A stretch of DNA of 64,000 bases from Jacaranda mimosifolia (lineage: Eukaryota; Streptophyta; Magnoliopsida; Lamiales; Bignoniaceae), in NCBI GenBank assembly GCA_018894105.1, contig CM032122.1:39773404-39837403 (forward strand). The letters are read 5' to 3'. Made by a program: the position numbers and the translations under genes. The notes beneath the pieces were generated by a model. It did no database searches, was not told the DNA's origin, and saw only the letters and a list, made by a program, of their open reading frames with translations. This document shows positions 38,185 through 49,812 of this stretch, piece after piece. The stretch's first letter is position 1; each line of letters starts with the position of its first letter.

Positions 38185-38452
38185 GGGTTAATTTGGTTGG
38201 ACTTTTAGTTATCTCATAATTATTTATCATATAATAATTTGTGTGATTTTTTATCATAATGATATAGTTTGGTTAGTATGATAAATAAATCTATGGACGT
38301 GGGTAGATTAATTTATCATGGGAGTTGCACATATAAACACGGGCTTTTAGTATTCATGCGAACCTGAGTGTTTATTGTCACTCCAACCAAACGAATGATA
38401 AAATGGAATAAAAACACTGTATCACACCTTATCATTCCAACCAAACTAGCCC
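38185..38452 (+). mobile_element. Tourist-like MITE (family M2)
   Basis: Ends GGGTTAATTTGGTTGGA and TCCAACCAAACTAGCCC form terminal inverted repeats. TTA precedes it (38182-38184) and TTC follows it, a one-base-diverged target site. 268 bases, non-coding; sister copy at 25561-25803. Confidence 0.8.
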
Positions 38453-38831
38453 TTCAGAGATTCAAAATATCTAGTTATCTCAAAATTTAATAAGAGAAAT
38501 ATTGGTAGGACCACTTTTATAAAAAAATGCTTATGGCGATTTATTAATCATAGAGCATTTTCATTTTATGCTTGGGCGATAATATCATGAGATAAAGTGC
38601 ATGCAATTTTTTTCACCATCTTAATTTTCATGAAAGCAAAAAGACGATAAAGTTAAATTTTAACTATATTTTTGTCGGGTTATTAAGACCTTGAGATGAA
38701 TATCATGCATAAATATAGTTTTTGATTATTAAGTAATTCAATAAAAATATACCCACCTAATTCTCGTGGTGAAATGATAACTATATTCACACTTCACATC
38801 AAGAAATAGCACGCGTCTTCCAATAATTTTA

Positions 38832-39200
38832 AAGGGTGTTTGATTAAATTTATTTAAAATATTTTATAAATCCCTACATCTTATAAGATGTTATTGAAAT
38901 TTATAAAATATTATTTTTTTTTATAAATAAATTGTTAAAATATTTGGATAAAAAAATATTTTGGAACTTAAGGGTAATTTTTAATTAATATGATTAAAAT
39001 TAGATAACTTGTTAAGATTTTCAAAACAAGTTAAAAATTTCTTAATTTTTTAAAAAGAGCTTATAAACTCAAAACATCTTACTTTAAGAGTTTATAAGCT
39101 CTTTTTTAAAAAAAATTATCAAATATTTTTAGACATCTTATAAGCTCTCAAATATCTTTAAGATGTTTTGAGGAGCTTATAAGTTCATCCAAACACCCTC
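38832..39200 (+). mobile_element. Tourist-like MITE (family M1)
   Basis: 369 bases with ends AAGGGTGTTTGATTAAA and CATCCAAACACCCTC, flanked by TTA at 38829-38831 and 39201-39203. The interior CTTATAAACTC and TTATAAGCTCTC blocks match the copies at 8800 and 14654. Confidence 0.85.
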
Positions 39201-39203
39201 TTA

Positions 39204-39997
39204 GCCCAAAGTACGGAAAAAATTAAATTGTAAGGCCAAAATATCTGTGACATCACATCCTTATTATGTTCTCTTACTTCTTTTTAAATCATTAAAATTT
39301 GTTATGTTAATGACTTTCTATTAAATAATAAAATTTCCCTTGTAGTTTCTTGTTCTTCATTTATAAGAAAAGAAATACAACATATGCATCAAACACAAGA
39401 AAATATAAAGTCATCGCAAAAGGCATTGCACTTCACAATAATCTTATTACTTTTTTTAGTTTCTCTTAGAGTTAGTTTGGTTTGCATGATTTGATTATGA
39501 ATGATATATAAATAAATTGATATGTTTTAAGTCTATCAAGATAAAGCAATACAATTTTCTTCTTTGGTTGGTAAAATTAATGAAAAGTAAATTTAAACAA
39601 AATATATGATTTTACGATTATAATTTTTTATTATTTATTTTAATATATATTTTTACATACTAATCAGGGTAATTTGATCTTTTTATATCCTATTCAACAT
39701 AAGAAAAATGTATCAAACTTTTTTCCTCTTGATTCACATTTCAACTTAATGTTAGGCCAACGACTTATCATGAGCTCTATATCAAGACAAACAAACAATA
39801 AATTAGGATCGATTGTGCATCTATCAAATGCCCTTAAGGTATATCTATTCTAAGAATCAAAATGGAAGTGTTAAGCAAATGAATCGTAAGATCAGCCCAA
39901 CTGTGATTTTTATGATATGCTTAAAACAGAATGGGCTGGGCGGGCTTGAGCCACACCATGAAATCAGACTCACTTTTACTTGCACTTGGACTTAAAC

Positions 39998-40035
<38 letters not shown>

Positions 40036-41640
40036 ACTATTTATAATAATTTAATTATGACTCAATCTCATTAACTCGGCCAATTTTTTAAAATACAAAT
40101 GAGTCTTAGATTTTTTTTTCATCCAAAAATGGATCCATTGAAATATTATATATGTTTTTCCTTTTTAAATTTTTTTAATATTCTATACATGATGTAAAAA
40201 AATTGAATGACCACCCAATAGGAGTATAGGACATTGTACAACGTAGGGGAACGACATTAGAAGACGAAGAGATTGGTCAAAGTGACAGCGGTCAAAGTCA
40301 AGCTTAGTCCCCTTGAGAATTGGGTTTGACTTTGATAGGCTGTGAGGGGGTACGGGTACACCCATACACTCCCCACATAGTAGATAGTACATAAATATCG
40401 AGGAAACCAAGGGATCTTCACTTGAGATCTGAGAGATATTCCGGGCCAAACGCCTACCTTATCTCCTAGATCCATAATTTTCTTAAGCAAAATTTCATAT
40501 TTGTCCATACCAACAATTGAATGTTTGAGGGTATAATTGTGCAAATGCAAAAATGTATATGTACATATATATATATATTCAATTCTTATGAAATGAATGA
40601 TAATGATAGCAAAACTAGAGTTGCTAAAAATATTAGTGTCAATTTGATGTGATAAAGAATATGTAAAGGGCATATTAGTAAATTCATTATTAATAAATCG
40701 CACTTTTATATAATGGATCCTTGTATATAAGATCAATATTCTTAGTGTGAACATGGCCAAGCATATCCCAAAATCTATAAATAATACATCTAATTACTAT
40801 CTCACTTGATGTATTCTCTGAAAGTAAGATATTTTTTTCAAATTAAGAACATACTAGTTTTACTCTCTAATATGAAATCTTAAGAAAATTCTGAATGCAA
40901 GATTGATTCCACAGGGGATTGCAAATGAACTAAGCCATCTCACGAGTTTGATGAACTAGTTCGAAAAGTTTCGAGCTTGAGCCAAATTCGCATAGGTTTC
41001 GAATCGAGTTCGAACAAAATAATTCTTGTTTGCAAGTTTGCGAGTCTTTTTTTTTTTTTTTAATTAAATGGTTATTTAGATGTCTTCTTTTAAATTCTTC
41101 ATACGTCAAGAATCTCCATTTACGACCATACTTACATTCACAAAAGCAGTTAACAACGTTGGATCGAGGATCGATAAATGTTTTTTTATTCTTATATTAA
41201 GTCTTAATATGTGGAGGTATGATATTGAGAAATAACTTTTAAATTTTCCTTGGAATAGATTTTTGTCCCTACTTACATCAAAAGTTCAATCTTATCAAAA
41301 CTATTAGACATTACACATTATATGAATTGAGAGTCTTTTATTTGGTAAAGTGTTAGTTAATCTCGTAATTATCAAAAGAAAAAGTGTTAGTCTCGTGACT
41401 TTATTTACACGTTTCATCCCTCTCCTCTGTCTCCGTGGGGAAATGCAGCAGAATTAATCACAGACGCATGAATTCAATAAAATTAAAAACACCTCAAATT
41501 TATTTTATTTATTTATATATAGTCCAGACAGTTTGTTCCCCCCTTTTTCATACCCTCCATTTCCCTTTTATGAAAACAACTTTTTCTGGAGCTCACGTGC
41601 TAGGCGCTCGCAGTCTATATTCTTAAATTATGTATACAAC
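39204..41640. other. Intergenic, no gene recognised
   Basis: Contains a 31-base T run (40002-40032) and otherwise AT-rich DNA. An island of higher complexity lies at about 40190-40470 (GAGGGGGTACGGGTACACCC region); it holds unsupported overlapping frames and I cannot assign it. Confidence 0.5.
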
Positions 41641-41895
41641 TCGACTTATCATTCTGCTTCAGGTTTTATGTTGGTTTATTTTGTTGTTTTAGGTTTCATC
41701 TCGACTTATTATATTACTTCAGACTTTCATTCGGATACAGATTGGGCCAACTCTGTTACGACTAGATTAATTGTTGTGATGAATAGATGTTTTTCTACTC
41801 GACTTATTATATTGCTTTAGGCTTTAGTTCGGATGCAAGTTGGGCCAGTTTTGCTACAATTTAACTAATTGTCGTGATAAATAGATCAGCAATCA
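41641..41895. repeat. Tandem repeat, 98-bp period, two copies plus a fragment
   Basis: The unit starting TCGACTTATTATATT and containing GATTGGGCCAACTCTGTTAC / GTTGGGCCAGTTTTGCTAC begins at 41701 and 41799. A shorter related start is at 41641. About 80% identity between units by eye. Confidence 0.75.
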
Positions 41896-44800
41896 TTATA
41901 GAAGCCATCTTCTAATTTGATATATTTCAGCTCGTCATTTGGTTTAACTCGATCGTGGAGACCCACTGCATCAATATGTAAATTGTAATAAGTGCTATTT
42001 ATTTATTTTAAAAAAATTAAGAGATTATATGTTATTTTTCAAAATACATAGAGTAAACCACCATTTTTTTTAAATAAAAAAAGAGCTTGATTGAAAAAAA
42101 AGAGAGAAAGAAAGAAAGAAAGAAAGAATAGCCCAACTAATTTCAAAAGTAATTTAGATAATATTTGATATCTTATGATCATTTGTCCCAATGTATTTGT
42201 CGTTTACTATAAAAATGGATGTGATTCTTTTCATTCATAAGTTTAATTCAAAAAGTTGGATTCTTACCATAATATAATTGCCTATTTAAAGAAAAAAATA
42301 AATTGCACATAGACAATGACTAACAGATACGAATCAAGCTAAGATAATTCCATATAGGTAAAGTATTTCATTCTCAATAATTTTATACATAATTCATTTA
42401 TTTTGGACACCACAATTTTGGATACAATAATTGGCAAAATAGACTTTTGTTAATTTCTATGACTTTTTGTAAATTCTTACATTGGAATTTAACCTCAAAA
42501 CAGTTAAAAAATCATGTCAATCAACACATAGTGGATTCCACTATGGACAAATGTTACTTTTCTTACCATTTGATAAGAAAAAAACAAATGTAGATAAGAA
42601 TAAGACAAATTTAGATAAGAATTTTCCGTATATACAAATGTCTATCACCAAATCTTGACCACCTTTAACAATTCATTCTAATATATCCACTTGTCACTTT
42701 TATAGTTACCCTCAAATAGTAAAATTATATTATAAGGAAAAAATGAAATATAGATATAAATACACAAGTGATAATGAACTATTCTTATTATTTATTAATA
42801 AAAGGAATCAAATATAGGTAAAAATTTTCATGTACAGGCTGTCAACGATATTCGAAAATGTAGTTACCATTAATATATTATTCGTATTCGTTTATACAGA
42901 ATATTATCCATATTTAATTATAAATTGATATGAATATGATAACTGTACATTCAATTCGTTTAATGTCTGCTCCAAATATATATATATATATATATATATT
43001 CATTCAATATATCTGTTTACGTATTTGATTATCTATAGATTAGCTTCCAGTTTAGTAATGTTCTCTCTCATTTTTTTTGCTTTAGGGAACATTCTTAAGA
43101 ATTGTGTCATATTTTTTGTTTCCCATTTAATGAAAATGTATTTTTTTTTTAGAAGAATGCATTGAATTATAGATCAATGAGTTTGAAAGTTCATTGCATT
43201 TGGATATTTGGTGCATTTGGTATTTGGACAATCACAATCCAATACAGATATTTAAATAATCATAATTGAATTAAATATCTGAATAACTGCACTTAAATAT
43301 GAATATATTGGAATTTGTTTATTATTCATCAAACTCAAATTTTAATATCATTATTTGCATGTCCATTGAATATGAATACAAATATAAATATTATATAAGT
43401 TAACTAAATACGGATATGACCGGATGAAGTATACTTAATTCTAGTACACCATGGTCCCTATATAATACACAAACACAATATTAACATCAAAATCTTGAAT
43501 TTTTACGATCCAACTCCATCTATTGTCATCCTTATATTTAACCTCAAATTGTAAAATCATATCAATTAGCAAACAATGGGATCTACCATTAACAATATAC
43601 CTTTTTAATCAGTTGACAAAAACAAACCACATATAAACAAGAAATGAAGAAATATTCATATACAATGTCGACTTCATCAAAAGAATATCGAATTTTGACA
43701 ATCTAATTTGACCTACTATCATCTCTATATTTAACCTCGAACTATTTAAACTGAATGTCTCAGTGTAAGGTTAGATGTTCGAACCTTAACAAATTGAGTT
43801 TGTATAAAATTATATTAATGGAGTTGATCCATAGTAACGTACCATTATTATCATTTGACGAGAATATGTATATACATATATATCATCAAATATATTCAAG
43901 AATTTTCCGTACATACCAAGTTGACCCAATGGTCCCATGGCCACTTAAAATTGAATGGCCCTCACCTAACTTTGATCAAATCACGCATACTTTAATTCAA
44001 ACTTTATCATTTAGGGGGAGACATAGGGCACAGAGCACTAAGTAAAACTGACCTTAACGCATGTGGGGTTAACTTAAAAGCCCATTTTCAACTTTTCAAA
44101 GGTTTTCTTTTTCTATTATTTTTCTAGACATTTGGCCCTCTTCCTAGGTATTTGAGTCTTTTGAAAAGTACCATATTAAAATAGTAAAATTTTATATTAC
44201 AACTTAGGAAGTAATTAATTGTACTCTTATTTTCCTATTTGTACTTTAGAGATGAATATATAGAAGATAAATATAATTAAGTTTAAATGATACTTTCTAC
44301 TTATGCGTCAATTTTTCTACTGGGAAATATAAATTTCGATGTTCGAACTCAAATGAGCTAAAATATATGTGGTGTGTAAATTTGAAAAAAAAAAAATTTA
44401 AGATATAATTCATTTGAATTTTTGGAAACAAATGTGCTAATTGAAATGTTATTATTTCAATGTTCACTTTTATTTGTTTGCGTGATTACATGCAAATGGT
44501 ACCAAAATATTCGTACTATAATGCAAAAAGAAAGAGAGATTTACTTTTAATGTTTTTCTTTTCTTTTTTTTTTTTAAATTGTCTCTAAATCCTTGATCTA
44601 ATTTTAGCACTATTGATCAAGAAAGAGTATGATTGCTTTTTATTTATTTTTGGGATGCATCAATATAGTCTTTATTGCTTGAAACAAAATTATTATCTTA
44701 ATGAAGTTATAACACCAGCAACTATCAACCACTATTTTTAGGTATAATATCTAAAATTAGACCAAGAAAATACATTTTTTTTGGTTCCCATTTAAAACTT

Positions 44801-45250
44801 CAATGGAATCATATTAGTTCTATAATTTGGAGTGGAAATTATAATTAACCATGCTATTAATTGTAGATAATCATGACATGATTCCTTAACACATGGAATA
44901 CTATGAATAATTGACAAAATTGTACTATAGATTTTCATAAATATTGAAGAATGATGATGTTGGCACTTGACAAGATCTCCTACAAAAATCTTGATGTAAA
45001 TGCTTCAAACCAATCCCCTGAGAGGCTGGGAGAGACAATTCAATGCCCCACCAACACTTTGCTTATCTCATTAAAACCTAATTCATATCCCCATTTGAAA
45101 CTTTTCACTTGCACCACACACAACCATACTTTCTTGGCTCTCTCTTCATCTCTTTACACACTCATATATATTTATTTATTTTTACACATGTACGTACTCA
45201 AAAATTAATTAAAATTTGAATTTCAAATCTTATTCAAATAAATATGAGGA
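41896..45250. other. Intergenic with degenerate repeats, no gene recognised
   Basis: Includes an AAAG run (about 42101-42127) and a TA run (42976-42999). Loosely repeated blocks occur at about 42440-42730 and 43455-43920: ATTTAACCTC, AAATYGTAAAATYATAT, then GAATTTTCCGTAYATAC. They suggest an old tandemly duplicated repeat. No supported gene. Confidence 0.5.
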
Positions 45251-45357
45251 TAAGTCGAGTGGCATGTGACCCAACATCATAAATCTTCTACATAATGTGG
45301 GAGATTAGAAGTTCGAGTTTGAAAGGACTCTTGATGTACATGTGTATAAAAAAAAAT
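45251..45357 (+). mobile_element. tRNA-derived SINE, copy E
   Basis: Head TAAGTCGAGTGGCATGTGAC, then CACATAATGTGGGAG-type sequence, box B AAGTTCGAGTTTGAA, body GGACTCTTGATGTAC and an A tail. The 9-base direct repeat ATATGAGGA flanks it (45242-45250 and 45358-45366). Confidence 0.85.
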
Positions 45358-45366
45358 ATATGAGGA

Positions 45367-46570
45367 CGATGCTACTATTTTAATTGACTATTCGGCAAGA
45401 TATATATACGCATTTTTTCTATATTATTCTTTTTCTTAATATTTCCAAAATAAAATTGTGCTTCCGTAAAATGGATTTTTTTTTTTGTTTGTAGATTTAC
45501 AATCTCAATTAAGATGATAACACAACAAAATTTAAATTTTAATAATGTTATTCAATGATAATATTGTAAAAATATATAGGACTTACATGTTCATTCCAAT
45601 TGATGTTTGCACGAACTTGTGTTTATTTAAAAATAATTAAATTTAAAAATTCTCAAAAAGATAATCCACTGAAAATATGGAGAATGTTGGGTAAAAATAA
45701 TTTGTATATGAACTTATAAAAAATAAAATAGTTTTCATTTAATATTTTAGAAAAAAATAATAATAAGAAAATTATCAAATTAAACTCATAAAAATTACCA
45801 AGAACCTATTATGACATTCTTGAAAGGTCGTATAAATAGATGCTGCAGAATTCAAATAATTGATTGAAGTGCATCATTCAAATACTATGACTTTTAAAAA
45901 TTATTGATTGAAAATCAGGTACACTTAACATATAATTATTAATTTAAAATAAAAAGCAAAAAATATGAAAAATTATCCATGATCCAAAGTAATCACTAAT
46001 ACTCTCTTAATCTAAACTTCCATGTAAAATCAAATTATACATTATTATACATATCTAATGAGAAATCTATCACTTAATTAGCAGCTTCATACAATGCAAG
46101 ACAATGAGGCCTCCGATAAAAAGCAATAAAGATTTCACCAACTAAAGCTAAAGTGAAGCAGAAGAACAGAGCCTCCCTCCCTCCCTCCTCTCTCTCTCTC
46201 TCTCTCTCTCTCCCCTTCCTTACTTCTCTGTTTTTTCTGTCTGGTAGTGCTGTTATTCTTAGATATCTGGGCTATTTTGCTTTCCCTTTTTCTTGTGTAG
46301 ACTGGCAGTGCAAGTTCGATCTATTATTACGATCCCTTTTTCTTCATACCCCACACACTTCTCTTTCAATTTTTAGTCCTTTCCATTAGGAAAAAAATAA
46401 AGCAAAGAACCCTCATTTTAACATCTCTTTACTCCCCCATTCCCCCTTTAAATTCCCCCATGTCCACCAATAGAAAGCACCAAGGAAAAGACATTCTAAC
46501 ATTCTAAAATTCTTTCTCACTAGTCAATCTCCAAGATTCCTGACCCTTCTTTCTTTCTTGGACGCCAGCC
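45367..46570 (+). promoter_or_regulatory. Upstream region and leader of the NOI-type gene
   Basis: AT-rich up to about 46130, then a strongly pyrimidine-rich leader with a CT microsatellite (46171-46216). The CT-rich stretch close to the start codon suggests 5' UTR. No certain TATA box. Confidence 0.45.
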
Positions 46571-48248
46571 ATGGATGTAAGCAACTGTCAAGATTTCTTT
46601 TTTTCTTTTATGCAAGATGATTATTTCATCTGATTCTTGGGAGTTATTTTTTTATTTTTTGGGGGTGCAGGAATTTAACTTGAGGAGGAGCCATGTTCCT
46701 GCATTTGGGAGCTGGGATTGTAATGATGATTTGCCCTTCACGCAGTGCTTTGAATCGGCGAGGCAAGCTGGGCTGCTCCGGTATAGCTACTCTGAGGACC
46801 GCGATTTGTACGTTGCTGGTGATTTGTATGAGAATGATGTTGTTACTCCTGCTATGATTGTTGTACCTCGCCACAGGGTAATATAGCCCGGAACTTGCTT
46901 TTGTTTCCTTGGCATATATTTTCATTTCTTGTTTAAACTTAGTAAAAGAAAAACACACTCTACTGTGTGTAAGAATTCATTCATTTCTTGTTCTGATAAT
47001 CAATGCATATCATACTCTGTTTACAATCAGTACAATTGAAGTGCCCCTTATTAAATATGTCCTTATTTAACCTGTGATTTTAGTTGTGTAAATGAAGAGG
47101 GGTGGGGCTACTTGGATTTATGATGCATTTATGATATTAGTATGATTATGATTGTTTATGTAGGGAAAAGCAGGATATTCAAAAGAGAAAGATGGCAAAA
47201 AAGATGGGTGGGTGGTGTGTGATTGTGACTGTGAGTTGAAAGCATCACCAAGCCTTGTCTCAGCCTCACCCACTCCTCCGCCTCGGCCAGCCCCCAAGGC
47301 AGTTGATGAAGATTTGTACAAGATCTCCCCTGACCTCCTCCGCGTCCACGGCAAAAGGGTAGGCCTTTAATCCCACCAAAATATTCTTAGAAAGTAGTGG
47401 AATTCTAGGTCGGAACAATCACAACTATTCATATATAATATGCCTCTCGAGTATTGATCATTGTGAACTTATATTGATATTTAATGTTGCAATAGGTGTA
47501 TGGCTCTTGGCTGTTAAAAGAACAAGTGTGTTAAACGCCACCCGTTAAGTGTAACATGCATAGTGTCTTCCAATCCCTTGGTTGAATTCAACAAAATTCA
47601 GATATTATGTCTAAGCTGATGAAGATTTAGTATAAAGTTTGAGTTTTTTCATGTGGCAACCTTAACTTTATAGAGTTTGTGACATGGTTAGACTTCTTAA
47701 TTTGAATACATGTCCTAATGTTTGAAACCCTTGAAGCCCTTTAGACTTAGCGCTTGTTGACTTGTTTCGTAAAGTCAGTTTGTTTCTATTGGAAAATTCT
47801 TGTGTACCGTGATGTATATCATTTGATAATCGAACACGCAAGTGTTTTCCCTTTTTATTCATCTTAGGTTAAATATAGTACAAACTTGTGTTCTTTCTAG
47901 TAGCGTGAAGATTATGCGAACAATATGAATAGTGTTAAGCATGAGATTGAAGTTTAAATTGTATTCACATGATAAAACTAGATGTGACTAAGAAGTATTG
48001 GATCAAGAAATATGACAATTTGAATTACTACTCATAACTGCTAGCATTAGTAAGACTCACACATTAATGCAATGTTGGTTGTTAGGGTAATATTATTCCT
48101 AAGTTCGATGGCTTACATTAATTTCTCACACAGGATACCTAGTAAAAACTAAAGTATTTACTACTAACATGTTGCCCTTTTCATTGTTCTGCAGAAGGGA
48201 GCATGGGGCTTCTTTTCAAGCTGCCTGCATCTCTCTTGTCTCCGTTGA
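46571..48248 (+). CDS. RIN4/NOI-type protein, 4 exons
   Basis: Exons 46571-46576 (only ATGGAT), 46671-46877, 47164-47358 and 48195-48248 give 153 aa. Residues 11-17 read VPAFGSW, matching the VPxFGxW motif of NOI domains, which in RIN4 is the site cut by the bacterial effector AvrRpt2. The domain continues with DLPFTQCFESARQAG (about 22-36). The middle carries a conserved-looking RYSYSEDRDLYVAGD segment and a proline-rich stretch (SASPTPPPRPAP). The C-terminus ends SSCLHLSCLR, so C146 and C151 are candidate lipid attachment sites like those that anchor RIN4 relatives to the plasma membrane. NOI proteins are immune-signalling adaptors; that role is inferred from the family. The tiny first exon is typical of NOI genes and would be missed by simple frame searches. 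Which NOI paralogue this is remains open. Confidence 0.9.
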
Positions 48249-49812
48249 ACCACCGGTGAAAGCTGATATAGGACGCGGTACATATATGGCAAATTGAGAC
48301 AAAAATATTATTACTAGTATATATAGCTAATGGCAGTTACTGGGATAGTGTGATTTTAATGTACTAAGCATATGCTAAGAGCCCAGATACATGTAATGTT
48401 TGGGTCAAGAGTATGATAATGAGAACTGAGTCTTGATGCTTACTGTTTGCTTCTTTTTCTTCTGGTACTTTTTTTGCATTCTCCATTTAGTACTTTTAGT
48501 AGTTCTTGAAAGCAGAGGGGAGGATACAGGCTTGGGGTTCTAAAGTTCCTAGGGTTTGTGAAAAGGTAAAAGGTCCTTCATGCTATAATTATACTGTCCC
48601 TCGGGCTCAGTTCTTGTTCTTCGAATTTATATACTATTCTACCAGATTGAGCTCACGCCAAGCCGTTAGATTGTTATGTAACTGATGGATTATAAACTGT
48701 TAAATTATATATGATGTCGTCAATATTTTATTTTATAACATATCGTATTTTCTTTGCTTTCCATCTAAAAATCCAAACTCGATCTTAGAGAACAGTAAAT
48801 GTTTATGGGGTCTATATTTTCAAATACAAGTAATTCATATCTTTAGATATATAGCAATTTCACCGAATTTCTCTCCAAGACAATATCTAAAATCTTATTC
48901 TTTTTGTGCAAATTGAAATTTACTTGAAATTTTTTTTTTGTTATTCTCAACATTATATTCAAGAATCAAGAACTATCAGCATGCATGCAAATTAACTTCT
49001 AGAATCAAGAATTACCAACTTTAATAACTTCTCTTTTGATTTTGGCATTCACACACACACTGTAATCATATCAACCTATAATTAATAGGGGTTGACACTG
49101 ATTCCTTGTGCGAAATTCACATTCGATTTTGATGAAAGCTCGAGCTAGATTCAATCTTAAGATTCACAACAAATATAGTTCACGGTTGCTGTAGTTTTTA
49201 ATAGAAATCTTTCAATAATCAAGTCAGCGTTTTATTGATGAGAGAAAGTTCTACATAGAGAAAAATATGATTCTATATTTTACAATGTCAAATTTAGAAG
49301 TATTTATAATAATAAAAAAATGATTGACTACTTGACTGGACCCAAATAATTTTATTTACCTGACAAAATCCATCCAAAATTTATGGTCCCATAAGGAGTG
49401 GTGAATTAGACATCAACTACTAACTCGTTTATCTTTGTCCACTTTAATTGGACTCACATTATAACCGTATTATATTCGTATTTCTACATCCATTGGCGTG
49501 CATCATACATATTATTTAACTTGACTAATCCATTTTCACTAACTTATAGTAAAATTTTAATTATATCATCACATAAATACATAATAATTGATTCAATAAC
49601 AGTGATTAATAATCCTAGGTTTTCAGCCTCCTTGAAACAACGTCTCATTGCCCTAATTTTACTAGATCCAAACCCATATTATACTCAAGTCGGGTCCATC
49701 TCTCTGGAAATAGAAACCGAACGGTTCCCAATTTCCGCACTTCCTTTCCCGCTCTGCTTCAGTTCAGTTGACCGAGCCCGCGAAGAGGAGAAGAGAAGAG
49801 AAGAGAAAGCTG
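48249..49812. other. 3' UTR of the NOI-type gene, intergenic DNA, upstream region of the SRAP gene
   Basis: No recognised gene. The last 100 bases before 49813 are purine-rich (GAGGAGAAGAGAAGAG), consistent with a 5' leader. Confidence 0.5.

Noticed and set aside
40183..40760. Overlapping minus-strand frames of 88 and 167 codons
   Set aside because: No recognisable domain, tyrosine- and isoleucine-rich low-complexity stretches, and no conserved motif. The underlying island is noted in the intergenic entry.
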